From the NCBI GenBank assembly GCA_963798325.1, contig CAWCSS010000001.1, positions 1,550,001-1,614,000 on the forward strand: a stretch of DNA of 64,000 nt. The letters run 5' to 3'. Source of the stretch: Solirubrobacter sp963798325. GTDB taxonomy: Bacteria; Actinomycetota; Thermoleophilia; Solirubrobacterales; Solirubrobacteraceae. This document shows, one piece after another, positions 16,722 through 25,750 of this stretch (position 1 is its first letter; each line of letters begins with the position of its first letter). The translations under genes and the position numbers were made by a program. A model generated the notes under the pieces. The model saw only the letters and a list, made by a program, of their open reading frames with translations, had not been told where the DNA came from and did not search any database.

Positions 16722-19376
16722 TTAGGCCGCGAGTTCCGCCGCCAGTTCCGCGCGGGTGCTGACACCGAGCTTGCGGTACCCCGCGGCGAGGTGCGTCTCG
16801 ACCGTCTTGATCGACAGGAACAGCTCCTGGGCGATCGCCCGGTTGCCCTTGCCGACCGCGGCGAGCTCGCAGATCTGGCGCTGGCGCGGCGTCAGCGCGG
16901 CCGTCCCTTCGATCGCCGCCTGGCGCGGGCGCAGGCCGGTGGCCACGAGCTCGCGGTGGGCGCGGCGCGAGAGCGGAAGCGCCCCGGCCGCGTCGGCGTC
17001 GGCCAGTGCGGGCCGCAGCGCCTCGCGCGCCTCCACCCGCCGGCCCATGTAGGCCAGCGCGCTGCCCAGCTCGAGCCGCAGCCGCACGCTCGCCAGCCCC
17101 GGCGCGCCGGCTCGGAGCCCCGCCTCGCAGAACGCGACCCGAGCGGCCGGATCGGCCTCGGCCACGGCCCGCGCGACGTACGCCTCCGCGATCGTCACCG
17201 GAGCGCCGAATCGGCGCGCTCGCGCGAGTTCCGCGTCGGCGAGCTCCGCCGCCTCGTCGCGACGCCCGAGGTGGGCGAGGGCGAGCGCGGCCACGACCGC
17301 GCTGCCCGCCCCGGCGTGCGCGCGCTCGAAGTCCCCCATCGCCAGCGCGAGCCGCGCCTGCGCTGGGCCGCTCGCATACGCCTGCGCCTCCTCGAACGCG
17401 CCGCGCTCGGCGAGCGCCTCGACGAGCACGGCCCGCGCGTCGGCGGTCAGCGGCGCGAACCGCTCCCCGGCGAGCCTGAGCGCCGTCCGCGTGAACCGCT
17501 CCGCGTCGGCCAGGCGCCCACCGCGCAGCGCGAGCTCGCCGTCCAGCGCCGCCGCGGCCACCCGCACGGGCAGCGCGGGATGGTCCCGCACGGCAGCGAT
17601 CGCCGCCGCCGCGTCGGGGTGGTCACAGCGCACGAGCGTCCGCACGGCCAGTACGTACGCCCCGCGCTGATGCGCGGCACCGAGCAGCACGTCGCCGTCG
17701 AGCGCGCTGAGGGCCAGGGCCGCCGCGGCGGGATCGCCGTGCTCGACCGCGACCCACGCCCGGTGCGCGAGCACGACACGCGAGAGCAACGGGCCCGTGG
17801 CCGCGAGCCCGCCCGCTCCGGCGGCGAGCCCGCGCTCGCCGTCCGCCGCCGCCGCGCGCTCGCCGCTCGCCGCCGCCGCCGCGCGCTCGCCGTCCGCCGC
17901 CGCCGCGGCGAGCTCGCGCACGCGCCGCGCGCGCTCGGCCGGCTGCGCCATCAGCGCGTCCAGCGCGGACACCTCGTCCGTGTCGGGGTCGAGCTCGCCG
18001 CCCTCGAAGAACGCGAGCGCGGCCAGGCGCGACAACACGTCCGGGGTGCGGGCGGCGGCGAGCAGGCGCTCGCGTGCACTGGCCAGGCCGGCGTCGAAGC
18101 TGGCGATCGCCAGGTCGGTGCGGATCGCGGCGCGGTCGTCGCCCGGCGCGCGCTCGGCCAGCGCGCGTTCCAGGTAGCGCGCGGCGGCCCGCGGCGGGGC
18201 GTCCCACGCGACCCGGACGAGGTAGGCGCTGACGTCGGGGTCGCCGAGCGGGCCGCACTCGAGCAGGTGCGCGGCCACGCGCTCGGGGTCACCGTCCATC
18301 AGCGCGCGGGCGGCTTCGCGGTGCAAGCGCTCGCGCTCGGTCTGCAGCAGGTCCGTCTCGATCGCCGTCGCGATCAAGGCGTGGGCGAACCGCTCCCCAC
18401 CGGACGCCAGCAACCCCGTGGCGACCAGCGCGTCGCGGGCGGGCGCGACCTCGGCCACGGGCACGCCGGCGACCGCCGCGATCACGTGCAGCGGCGCGCC
18501 GTCGCCGAGCACCGCCAGGGCCTCGACGACGCCGCGGTCGCGCGTGGACAACTCCGCCAGCCGCTGGCGGACGACGCCGCGCGCCTCGGTCGAGACCCGC
18601 CCGCGAAGCTCGCCGTAGCGGGCCAGCTCGCGTGCGAGCTCACTCAGCAGCCACGGATTGCCCCCCGTGTCGCGATGGCATTCGCGGCCCAGCGCGACCG
18701 TCGCGTGGGGCACGGTCCGGCGCAGCAACGCCAGCGTGTTGCGCGGGGAGAGCGGCTGCGGCCGCAGCACGGTCGCCAGGCGCGAGCCGCCGATCACGCT
18801 CAGCTGATCCGAGCTCCCGCGCGACGCGATCAACAGCAGCAGCGGGAGGTCCTCGACCCGCCGCGCCAGGTAGGCCAGCACCGCCAGCGACGTCTGGTCG
18901 GCGAAGTGCGCGTCGTCGACGATCAGCGCGAGCGGCCGCTCCGCCGCGAGCTCCTGGCAGACCCACAGCACGCTGTGCGCGATCCGCATCATCGACGAGT
19001 TGCCACCTGGCGCGCTCGCGTTCACCAGCAACGAACCGGCGACGGCGGCCGGCCCGTCCAGGGCCATCCCGCTCTCGCGCACCGGCGTCTCGAGCAGCGC
19101 TCGGATCACGCCGAACGGCAGGTGGTGCTCCAACGGGCCCGGGGTGGCCCGGCGGACGAGCCAGCCGACGTCTTCGGCCAGCACGCCCGCGTGTTCGAGA
19201 AGGACGGATTTGCCCAGCCCGGCCGCGGCTTCGAGCACGACGACGCCACCGCCGCCGCGGACCGCGGCGCGTATCGCATCGACTTCGAAATCACGTTCGA
19301 TCAGCCCTACAGATCGAATTGGAGCGCTGGGGGAATCGACGAGGTGGAGGTTCCGCATCGCTTTCGCTCTATTCAT
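16722..19376 (-). CDS. Large LuxR-family (LAL) AAA transcriptional regulator
   Basis: 884 residues. An N-terminal STAND-type ATPase has Walker A EAAAGLGKSVLLEHAG (about residue 50) and Walker B LALIVDDAHFADQTSLAVLA (about residue 155), followed by helical repeats. The C-terminal 65 residues, LTPRQRQICELAAVGKGNRA and IKTVETHLAAGYRKLGVSTR, form the LuxR/GerE DNA-binding domain. LAL proteins are ATP-dependent activators of catabolic or secondary-metabolite genes. A low-complexity segment of (A)nDGER/(A)nSGER units at about residues 490-525 interrupts the repeat region. It is divergent from the APC permease operon with 43 bases between starts, so it is a natural candidate regulator of it. Confidence 0.92.
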   Translation of the reverse strand: MNRAKAMRNLHLVDSPSAPIRSVGLIERDFEVDAIRAAVRGGGGVVVLEAAAGLGKSVLLEHAGVLAEDVGWLVRRATPGPLEHHLPFGVIRALLETPVRESGMALDGPAAVAGSLLVNASAPGGNSSMMRIAHSVLWVCQELAAERPLALIVDDAHFADQTSLAVLAYLARRVEDLPLLLLIASRGSSDQLSVIGGSRLATVLRPQPLSPRNTLALLRRTVPHATVALGRECHRDTGGNPWLLSELARELARYGELRGRVSTEARGVVRQRLAELSTRDRGVVEALAVLGDGAPLHVIAAVAGVPVAEVAPARDALVATGLLASGGERFAHALIATAIETDLLQTERERLHREAARALMDGDPERVAAHLLECGPLGDPDVSAYLVRVAWDAPPRAAARYLERALAERAPGDDRAAIRTDLAIASFDAGLASARERLLAAARTPDVLSRLAALAFFEGGELDPDTDEVSALDALMAQPAERARRVRELAAAAADGERAAAAASGERAAAADGERGLAAGAGGLAATGPLLSRVVLAHRAWVAVEHGDPAAAALALSALDGDVLLGAAHQRGAYVLAVRTLVRCDHPDAAAAIAAVRDHPALPVRVAAAALDGELALRGGRLADAERFTRTALRLAGERFAPLTADARAVLVEALAERGAFEEAQAYASGPAQARLALAMGDFERAHAGAGSAVVAALALAHLGRRDEAAELADAELARARRFGAPVTIAEAYVARAVAEADPAARVAFCEAGLRAGAPGLASVRLRLELGSALAYMGRRVEAREALRPALADADAAGALPLSRRAHRELVATGLRPRQAAIEGTAALTPRQRQICELAAVGKGNRAIAQELFLSIKTVETHLAAGYRKLGVSTRAELAAELAA
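17831..17906. repeat. Three imperfect 24-27 bp tandem units inside the LAL gene
   Basis: Units beginning GCGCGCTCGCCG and ending in CCGCCGCCG runs occur three times, encoding Ala-rich DGER/SGER blocks of the LAL regulator. The sequence is slippage-prone and all units keep the reading frame. It probably forms a flexible linker in the protein. Confidence 0.6.
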
Positions 19377-19419
19377 CGGCTTGACACAAAAGTCGTCAGA
19401 CGTTAGACATGTTTAGGCC

Positions 19420-20865
19420 ATGCCGTCAACCCCAACAGTGGAAGCGGCATCGCCGCGCCTGCGCCGCAACGCCGTCGGGTTGACCGGCGCGGTGGTCATG
19501 TCGGCGGCGATCATGGGGCCGGCGGTCTCGACGTTCTTCAACCCGCAGTTCTCGATGCCGTTCAGCGGTCAGGCAACCCCGTTCGTCTACCTCGCGTGCC
19601 TGATCGCGATCCTGATCGCCGCCTCCGGCATCACCGAGCTGGCGCGCGAGTTCCCGAGCGCCGGCGCCTTCTACACCTACGTCACCCGCGGCCTCGGGCC
19701 GCGCGCCGGCTTCGTCACCGGCGGCCTGATGTTCGTCGCCTACGCCCTGCTCCCACCCGCCGAGGTCGGCCTCATCGGCTCCTACCTGCAGAGCACCTTC
19801 CGCACCGAGTTCGACCTCGACATCCCCTGGTGGCTGATCGGGCTGATCCCCGCCGCGCTGATGGTCTTCCTCGCGTTCGAGGGCATCCGCTCATCGCTGA
19901 GGACCGCGCTGCTGCTGTTCAGCGTCGAGGTGGCGATCGTGCTGCTGCTGGCCTTGATCATCGTCGGCAAGGGCGGCGCCGACGGCCTGACGCTGCACCC
20001 GCTCAGCCCGGCCGCCTCCCCCCACGGCCTCAGCGGCCTCACCACCGGGTTCGTCTTCGCCGCCCTGAGCTTCGTCGGCTTCGAGGCCGCCACCACGCTC
20101 GGCGACGAGACGCGCGAGCCCAAACGGATCGTGCCGAGAGCGGTCCTGCTCTCCGTGCTGGCCGTCGGCGGCCTCTACGTCTTCTGCGTCTGGGCCGAGG
20201 TGATCGGGCTGGGCGGCAGGACGGCCGACGCGCTCGACGGCAGCGCCACCCCGTGGAACGACCTCGCCGGCACCTACGCGAGCTGGATGAAGTGGCCGGT
20301 CATCATCGCGTCGGTCTCCTCGATGTTCGCGGTGATGATCAACTCGTCCAACGGGATCGTGCGCATCCTCAACACGATGGGCCGCGAGGGCCTGCTGCCC
20401 AAGCCGCTGGCGTTCATCGACCCGCGGCGCCTCACGCCGTCCTACGCGATCTTCGCCACCGGCATCTTCACCGTGGTCACCGCGCTGCTCGTCGGCGCGG
20501 TCAGCGGCGGCCTCGGCAATCCCGCCGGCGGCTCGAACGTCTACGGGTACCTCGGCTTCCTGCTCACGCTCGGCATCCTCCCGGTGTACGTGCTGACCAA
20601 CCTCGCCGCCGCGCGCTACTTCCTGCGGGCGGGGCGCTTCCACGTCATCCGCCACGGCATCCTGCCGATCGGCGGCGCCGCACTGATGGTCGCGCTGCTG
20701 GTCGGGCAGATCGTCGAGCAGACGACTGCGCCCTACACGTGGTTCCCGTGGGTGATCGTGGCCTGGGTCGTGCTCGCCGCCGCGGGCGCGTTCTGGCTGG
20801 CCTCGGCCCGTCCGCGCCAGTTCGCCAGCGCGGGCGCCCTGCTCGACGAGCCGGTGGCCGTCTGA
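19420..20865 (+). CDS. APC-superfamily permease
   Basis: 481 residues with 12 hydrophobic segments. GLTGAVVMSAAIMGPAVSTF near the N-terminus corresponds to the unwound first helix of APC transporters, and GFVFAALSFVGFEAATTLGD with ETREPKRIVPRAV is the conserved helix 6 and following loop. Members usually import amino acids, polyamines or related amines by proton symport. It is the first gene of a five-gene operon: its TGA overlaps the kinase ATG as TGATG. Finding an APC carrier with a sugar-type kinase is unusual and may mean an amino-sugar, amino-polyol or hydroxy-acid substrate. Confidence 0.88.
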   Translation: MPSTPTVEAASPRLRRNAVGLTGAVVMSAAIMGPAVSTFFNPQFSMPFSGQATPFVYLACLIAILIAASGITELAREFPSAGAFYTYVTRGLGPRAGFVTGGLMFVAYALLPPAEVGLIGSYLQSTFRTEFDLDIPWWLIGLIPAALMVFLAFEGIRSSLRTALLLFSVEVAIVLLLALIIVGKGGADGLTLHPLSPAASPHGLSGLTTGFVFAALSFVGFEAATTLGDETREPKRIVPRAVLLSVLAVGGLYVFCVWAEVIGLGGRTADALDGSATPWNDLAGTYASWMKWPVIIASVSSMFAVMINSSNGIVRILNTMGREGLLPKPLAFIDPRRLTPSYAIFATGIFTVVTALLVGAVSGGLGNPAGGSNVYGYLGFLLTLGILPVYVLTNLAAARYFLRAGRFHVIRHGILPIGGAALMVALLVGQIVEQTTAPYTWFPWVIVAWVVLAAAGAFWLASARPRQFASAGALLDEPVAV

Positions 20866-22340
20866 TGGCGTGCGTGGTCGGGGTCGACGTCGGCTCCCAG
20901 AGCGTCAAGGCGGTGGTGTCCGACGAAACGGGCACGGCGCTGGCGACGGCGAGCGCTCCCTGCACGATGAGCCACCCCGCGGGCGGCTGGGCGGAGCAGG
21001 ACCCGGCGCACTGGCGCCGCGCGATGGCACTCGCGGTCCGCCAGGCGTGCGCGCGGGCCGACGTCCACCGCGACGACATCACGATGCTCGGCCTCGCCTG
21101 CCAGGTCGACGGCCTGGTCGCGCTCGACGAGCACCGGGAGCCGCTGCGCCCCGCGATCATCTGGCTCGACCGCCGCGCCACCTCCCAATCCGACGCGCTC
21201 CGAGAGGCGGTCGGCGAGCCCGAGCTGGTCGCCCGCACCGGCCTGAACCCCGACGCCAGCCACATCGCCCCGAAGGCGATGTGGCTGCGCGACCAGGAGC
21301 CCGACCACTACCGCGACGCGCGCTGGCTCGCACCGGTCGGCGCGCACATGAACGGCTGGCTGACCGGCGAGGTCGTCCAGGACCACGCCAACGCCTCCTC
21401 CACCCTGCTCTACCGGCTCGACCAACGACGCTGGGACGACGAGCTCGTCGCCCACGCGGGCCTCGACGCCGAGCGCCTCCCGACGATCCACCCGGCCGGC
21501 GCCGTGATCGGGTGGCTGCGCCCCGAGGCGGCGGAGGAGCTCGGGCTGTCGACCCGCTGCCAGGTGATCGTGGGCACGGGTGACGACCACGCCGGAGCGC
21601 TCGGCGCGGGCGCCCTGGAGCCCGGCGTGATCGTCGACGTCACCGGCACCGCGGAGCCGGTCGCGGTCCCGGCACGCAGCGCGGTCGTCGACGAGCTGCG
21701 CCTGCTCGAGACCCACGCCCACGCCGTCGACGCAATGCTGCTGGTCGAGAACCCGGGCTTCGTGTCCGGCGGCAGCACGCAGTGGTGGGCGGCGATCCAG
21801 GGCATCCCGCAGCACGAGCTCTTCCAGCTCGCCGCCGCCGCTCCGCCCGGCAGCGAAGGCGCGCTCTTCCTCCCCGCGCTCAGCGGGTCGACCGCGCCCC
21901 GCTGGAACGACCGCATGCGGGGCTGCTTCGCCGGCCTCACGCTCTCGCACGACGCCGCCCATCTGGCCCGCGCCGTCCTCGAAGGCTGTGCGTACGCGCT
22001 CAGGGACATCACCGACCGCTTCGCCGCGCTCGAGCTCGCCGGCGAGGAGATCCGCGTCGTCGGCGGCGGCGCGCGCTCGCCGTTGTGGCTGCGGATCAAG
22101 GCCGACGTCACCGGTCGCCCGATCCGGCCGGTGCTGAGCGAGTGCGCGACGGGCACCGGCGCGGCCATGCTCGCCGGCGTCGCCGCGGGGCAGTTCGACG
22201 ACCTCGCCCAGGCCGCCGAGGCCTGCGTGCGCCTCGCGCCGGACGTGATCGACCCGAATCCCGACAACGCCTCGATCTACGAGGACGGCTACCGCGCCTA
22301 CCGAGCGCTCTTCGACGGGGTCGAAGGAGCCCTGACGTGA
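20865..22340 (+). CDS. FGGY-family carbohydrate kinase
   Basis: 491 residues from the ATG overlapping the permease stop. The N-terminal nucleotide-binding loop is VVGVDVGSQSVKAVVSDETG, followed by LACQVDGLVALDEHREPLRP and IIWLDRRATSQSDALREAVG, and the C-terminal FGGY signature area has RVVGGGARSPLWLRIKADVT. GTGDDHAGALGAGALEPGV carries the catalytic Asp region. The sequence is closest in style to xylulokinases, but FGGY specificity (xylulose, ribulose, erythritol, glycerol and others) cannot be read from motifs. The stop overlaps the GTG start of the next gene. It probably phosphorylates the imported substrate. Confidence 0.9.
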   Translation: MACVVGVDVGSQSVKAVVSDETGTALATASAPCTMSHPAGGWAEQDPAHWRRAMALAVRQACARADVHRDDITMLGLACQVDGLVALDEHREPLRPAIIWLDRRATSQSDALREAVGEPELVARTGLNPDASHIAPKAMWLRDQEPDHYRDARWLAPVGAHMNGWLTGEVVQDHANASSTLLYRLDQRRWDDELVAHAGLDAERLPTIHPAGAVIGWLRPEAAEELGLSTRCQVIVGTGDDHAGALGAGALEPGVIVDVTGTAEPVAVPARSAVVDELRLLETHAHAVDAMLLVENPGFVSGGSTQWWAAIQGIPQHELFQLAAAAPPGSEGALFLPALSGSTAPRWNDRMRGCFAGLTLSHDAAHLARAVLEGCAYALRDITDRFAALELAGEEIRVVGGGARSPLWLRIKADVTGRPIRPVLSECATGTGAAMLAGVAAGQFDDLAQAAEACVRLAPDVIDPNPDNASIYEDGYRAYRALFDGVEGALT

Positions 22341-23705
22341 GCGTCGCCGTCTCCCCCGCCGACATCGCCCGCGACCTCGACGGCCTGCGCGCCCGGCTCG
22401 CCGGCGCGCCGGAGACGGCCGCCCTCCGCCCGCTCGGCCTGGGCGCGCTCACGCTCGGCGCGGGCGTGCTCGACCAGCTCGGGGCGATCGTCGATCAACT
22501 GCGCCGCGGCGAGGTCGTGGTGGTGTGCGACGCGACGCCGATGGCCGCCCGCGACGGTGAGCTCAAAGCGTCGCTCCCGTACCGCCGCGTGGTGCTCGAC
22601 GGTGAGGTCCGCGCCGATGCCCAGACGCTCCAGCGGGCCACGGACGGATGCGCCGGGGCCGGGCTGATCCTCAGCGTGGGCAGCGGCACGATCGTCGACA
22701 TCGGCAAGGTCGTCAGCGCCCGCATGCTCGGCGTCCCGCACGTCGTGGTCCAGACCGCGGCGAGCGTCAACGGCTTCTCCGACGACCAGTCCGTGCTGCT
22801 CGTGGACGGCGTCAAGCGCACGATCATCACGCGCTGGCCGGAGCGGCTGGTGATCGACACCGACGTGATCCGCCGCGCGCCCGCCGAGCTCAACCGCGCG
22901 GGCCTGGGCGACCTGCTGGCCACCTACACCGCGCCCGCCGACTGGCGCCTGGCGCAGCTCGTCGGCCAGGACGACAGCTACTCGCCGTTCGCCGTCTCGC
23001 TCGCCCGCCACCACGTCGACGGCGTGATCGACGCCGCCGACGGCGTGCACCGCGGCGAGCCGGAAGCGCTCGAGAACCTGTGCGCCGCGCTGGCGCTGAG
23101 CGGGATGGCGATGGGGGTCGCCGGGCGCACGGCGCCGTGCTCGGGGATGGAGCACACCGTCAGCCACCTGATCGAGATGCGCGGCGCCGCGCCGCTGCAC
23201 GGCGCGGGCGTGGGCGCGCTGTCGGTGCTCTCCGCGCTGCTGTGGGCGAGGGTGCGGGAAGCCGCGCGCGGCGGCGGGCTGCGCGCGCTTCGCTTCCCGT
23301 CGCCGGCGGAGATGGAGCCGCGCGTCCGGGCCGCGTTCGCCGGGCTCGACGACACCGGCCGCGCCGGCCGAGGAGTGCTGGCTCGGCTACGCGCGCAAGC
23401 TCGAGCGCTGGCACGCCGCGCGCACGCACCTCCAGACGCAGTGGCAGCGCTGGCCGGACGACGAGTTCGACGCGCTGCTCGCCTCCCCCGAGCGGCTCGT
23501 CGCCGCACTGCGCGCGGCGCGCGCGCCGGTTCGGCTCACGCAGCTCGGCGTGCGCGACGAGACCGCCCGCTGGGCGCTCGGCCACTGCCACCTGATGCGC
23601 GATCGCTTCACCGTCGCCGACCTCGCGTTCTTCATGGGCCTGTGGGAGCCGTCCGACGTCGACGCGCTGCTGGTCTCCGCCGCACGGTTGGGGGCGGGCC
23701 TGTGA
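22337..23705 (+). CDS. sn-glycerol-1-phosphate dehydrogenase-like (AraM/EgsA) protein, frameshifted
   Basis: From GTG 22337 (MSVAVSPADIARDLDGLRAR) the protein has the NAD-binding LILSVGSGTIVDIGKVVSAR, the substrate region VVQTAASVNGFSDDQSVLLV, and the zinc ligands of the iron-containing alcohol dehydrogenase fold in AGLGDLLATYTAPADWRLAQ (Asp), MEHTVSHLIEMRG (His) and LHGAGVGALSVL (His). This matches AraM/EgsA, which interconvert dihydroxyacetone phosphate and sn-glycerol 1-phosphate. A one-base slip near 23366 moves the C-terminus (EECWLGYARKLERWHAARTH) into the next frame. About 455 residues after correction. A phosphorylated ketose or polyol from the upstream kinase would be a reasonable substrate. 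Confidence 0.82.
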
Positions 23706-24358
23706 TCGAGTTCGTGTTCATGCTCACGCGCGACGACGTGACGGTCAGCCACGCGCTGGACGTCTTCGACGAGCTGCGCGAGACCGGTCTGCACTACGTC
23801 GGCTTCAAGGACGTCGGCCCGCCCGTACGGGTGCTGCGCGAGGTCACCGCGGCCGCGCACGACGCGGGCATGGAGGTGATGCTCGAAGTCGTCTCCGTGA
23901 GCCGCGAGGACGAGCTGAGCTCGCTGCGCGCGGCGGGCGAGATCGGCGTCGACTGGGTGCTCGGCGGCACCCACGCGTCCGCCGGCGCCGCCATCCTCGA
24001 CGGCGTGAAGTACTGCCCCTTCCCCGGTGTGATCGAAGGCCACCCGAGCGTCCTGAAGGGCTCGCTGGACGCGATCGCCGACGACGCCGCCCGGCTGACC
24101 GCGCTGGACGGTGTGCACGGCCTGGATCTGCTCGCCTACCGCCACCCATCGGTGGACCCGATCGCCCTCACGCGCGCCGTGGTCGAGGCCGCCGACGGGC
24201 CGGTGATCGCCGCCGGCTCGGTCATCTCGTTCGAGCAGATCGCGGCGCTGGAGGCCGCGGGCGCGTGGGGCTTCACGATCGGCTCGGCGATCTTCGCCGG
24301 ACAGCTCCCGGGGGCGCCGAGCGTCGCCGGGCAGGTCAGCGCGGTGCTCGCGCGATGA
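23702..24358 (+). CDS. TIM-barrel protein of unknown function (phosphate-binding barrel type)
   Basis: 218 residues from a GTG that overlaps the dehydrogenase stop (GTGA). Alternating strands and helices are clear: IEFVFMLTRDDVTVSHALDV, YVGFKDVGPPVRVLREVTAA, MEVMLEVVSVSRE, VDWVLGGTHAS, GLDLLAYRHPS, VIAAGSVISFEQIAAL and AWGFTIGSAIFAGQ. The last two match the strand 7/8 phosphate-binding loops of ribulose-phosphate-binding barrels. Possible active residues are K in GFKD, E in LEVVS and the His in THAS. It is short and single-domain. In this operon an aldolase, epimerase or isomerase role on a sugar phosphate is plausible. I cannot assign it to a named enzyme. Confidence 0.7.
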   Translation: MIEFVFMLTRDDVTVSHALDVFDELRETGLHYVGFKDVGPPVRVLREVTAAAHDAGMEVMLEVVSVSREDELSSLRAAGEIGVDWVLGGTHASAGAAILDGVKYCPFPGVIEGHPSVLKGSLDAIADDAARLTALDGVHGLDLLAYRHPSVDPIALTRAVVEAADGPVIAAGSVISFEQIAALEAAGAWGFTIGSAIFAGQLPGAPSVAGQVSAVLAR

Positions 24359-25069
24359 GCGCCACGCGCCGTCCCTCATTGGTCGATCAGGTCCGAGGGG
24401 GCCTGCTCGACGACCTCGTCTCCGGCAGGCTCGCGCCCGGCGCCAAGCTCCCCAACGAGAACGAGATCGGCGAGCGCTTCGGCGTCTCGCGCGCGACCGT
24501 CCGCGAGGCGGTGCTCGGCCTGATGGAGGCCGGGTATCTCGCCCGCCGCCACGGCTCCGGGACCTACGTGACCAAGGCCCCGCGCTCCCGCCACGCGCTG
24601 GACTCGACCGTCTCCTACACCGAGATGATCCGCGAGGCCGGGCACGAGCCGGGGGTCATGGTGCTCTCCAACACCGTGCGCGAGCCGACCGAGGAGGAGG
24701 CCGAGCTCTTCGACGTCACCGGCACGATCCTCGAGCTCGAGCGGGTGCGCCTCGCCGACGCCCGCCCGGTCATCTACTCGCGTGACAGCATCCCGTCCGC
24801 GCTGATCGAGGGCACGCCACCGCAGGCGATGTTCCGCTCGCTCTACGCGGTGCTCTCCGAGACCGGCCACGAGGTCCGCCGCGCGCGGGCCGAGTTGCTC
24901 CCGGTTCTCGCCGACATCCAAGCTCGCACGCGTGCTGGAGGTCAAGCGCGGCGCGCCCCTGCTGCACATCGATCAGGTCGACTACGACACCAACGGCCAC
25001 GCCGTGATGCTCTCGCTGGAGTGGCACGTGGCCGACGCGTTCGAGCTGATCGTGAACCGGCGTGCGTGA
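24355..25069 (+). CDS. GntR-family regulator with UTRA domain, frameshifted
   Basis: The ATG overlaps the previous stop (ATGA). The N-terminal winged helix is GAKLPNENEIGERFGVSRAT plus VREAVLGLMEAGYLARRHGS, typical of GntR/HutC. The C-terminal UTRA ligand-binding part reads ILELERVRLADARPVIYSRD and, after a one-base slip near 24920, LLHIDQVDYDTNGHAVMLSL and EWHVADAFELIVNRRA. About 237 residues. As the last gene of the operon it most likely represses the operon and responds to a pathway intermediate, often a phosphorylated sugar. Three successive gene junctions overlap, so all five proteins are probably made from one mRNA. Confidence 0.85.
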
Positions 25070-25144
25070 CCGGTGTATCTCCCCGGCGCGTCGGCGCTCT
25101 GTGTCGACGTGCGCTCCCCATCCCCGATCTCGGCCAGGAGGCTG

Positions 25145-25597
25145 ATGTCATTGCGTGGTTTTGTTCTACTTGCCGTCACCGCGGCGCTCGTGATCACCGG
25201 CTGCGGCTCCACGGCGGACAAGAACGAGTACGTCAAGAGCGTCAATGAGGCGACCGTCGCGCTGACCAAGGCGCTGAGCTCGGTGGGCAACATCAGCAGC
25301 GGCGAGCCCGCCGCGGTGGCGGCGACGCTCACCGACGGCGGCAAGGCGATCGACAAGGCGGCCAAGGACTTCGAGGCGATCACCCCGCCCGACAACGCCA
25401 AGCACGCGCACTCGCAGATGGTCAGCGGCCTGAAGTCGCTCGCTTCCACGTTCAACGACGCGGCCGCCGCGGCGAAGGCCAAGGACACCCAGAAGATGGT
25501 CCAGATCCTCGGCTCGATCCAGACCAGCGAAGGCGCCAAGCAGATCCAGGCGGCGCAGAGCGAGCTGCAGAAGAACGGGTACAAGTTCGCGTCCTAG
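25145..25597 (+). CDS. Small lipoprotein
   Basis: 150 residues. MSLRGFVLLAVTAALVITGC is a lipoprotein signal peptide with the lipobox VITGC, so Cys20 is likely lipidated and the protein anchored outside the membrane. The mature chain is almost entirely helical and charged (GKAIDKAAKDFEAITPPDNA, KHAHSQMVSGLKSLASTFND, KAKDTQKMVQILGSIQTSEG), which suggests a helical bundle. No enzymatic motif. The ATG at 25145 was chosen because it starts the signal peptide. Transcribed alone by appearance. Confidence 0.78.
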   Translation: MSLRGFVLLAVTAALVITGCGSTADKNEYVKSVNEATVALTKALSSVGNISSGEPAAVAATLTDGGKAIDKAAKDFEAITPPDNAKHAHSQMVSGLKSLASTFNDAAAAAKAKDTQKMVQILGSIQTSEGAKQIQAAQSELQKNGYKFAS

Positions 25598-25706
25598 ATC
25601 CGGGCGAACGAGTCGGCGCGCGTCACCGACGCTTGACGTGAGCCTGCGCGCGCGGTAGTTCACGCGCGCGCCCGGTTCACGTTCACATGGCAGCTCCCAG
25701 ACAGGC

Positions 25707-25743
25707 GTCCAGACGTTCGTTTGGTCGATGCCGTAGTCTGGAC
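25707..25743. promoter_or_regulatory. Inverted repeat upstream of the first ArsR-like paralogue
   Basis: GTCCAGAC (25707-25714) and its exact complement GTCTGGAC (25736-25743) are separated by 21 bases and end 7 bases before the ATG at 25751. The placement suggests an operator, possibly for autoregulation by the winged-helix product. Confidence 0.4.
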
Positions 25744-25750
25744 ACTGACC

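Noticed and set aside
16791..19406. 871-codon plus-strand frame opposite the LAL regulator
   Set aside because: Arg/Gln/His-rich composition without motifs; the minus-strand protein has Walker motifs and a LuxR domain.
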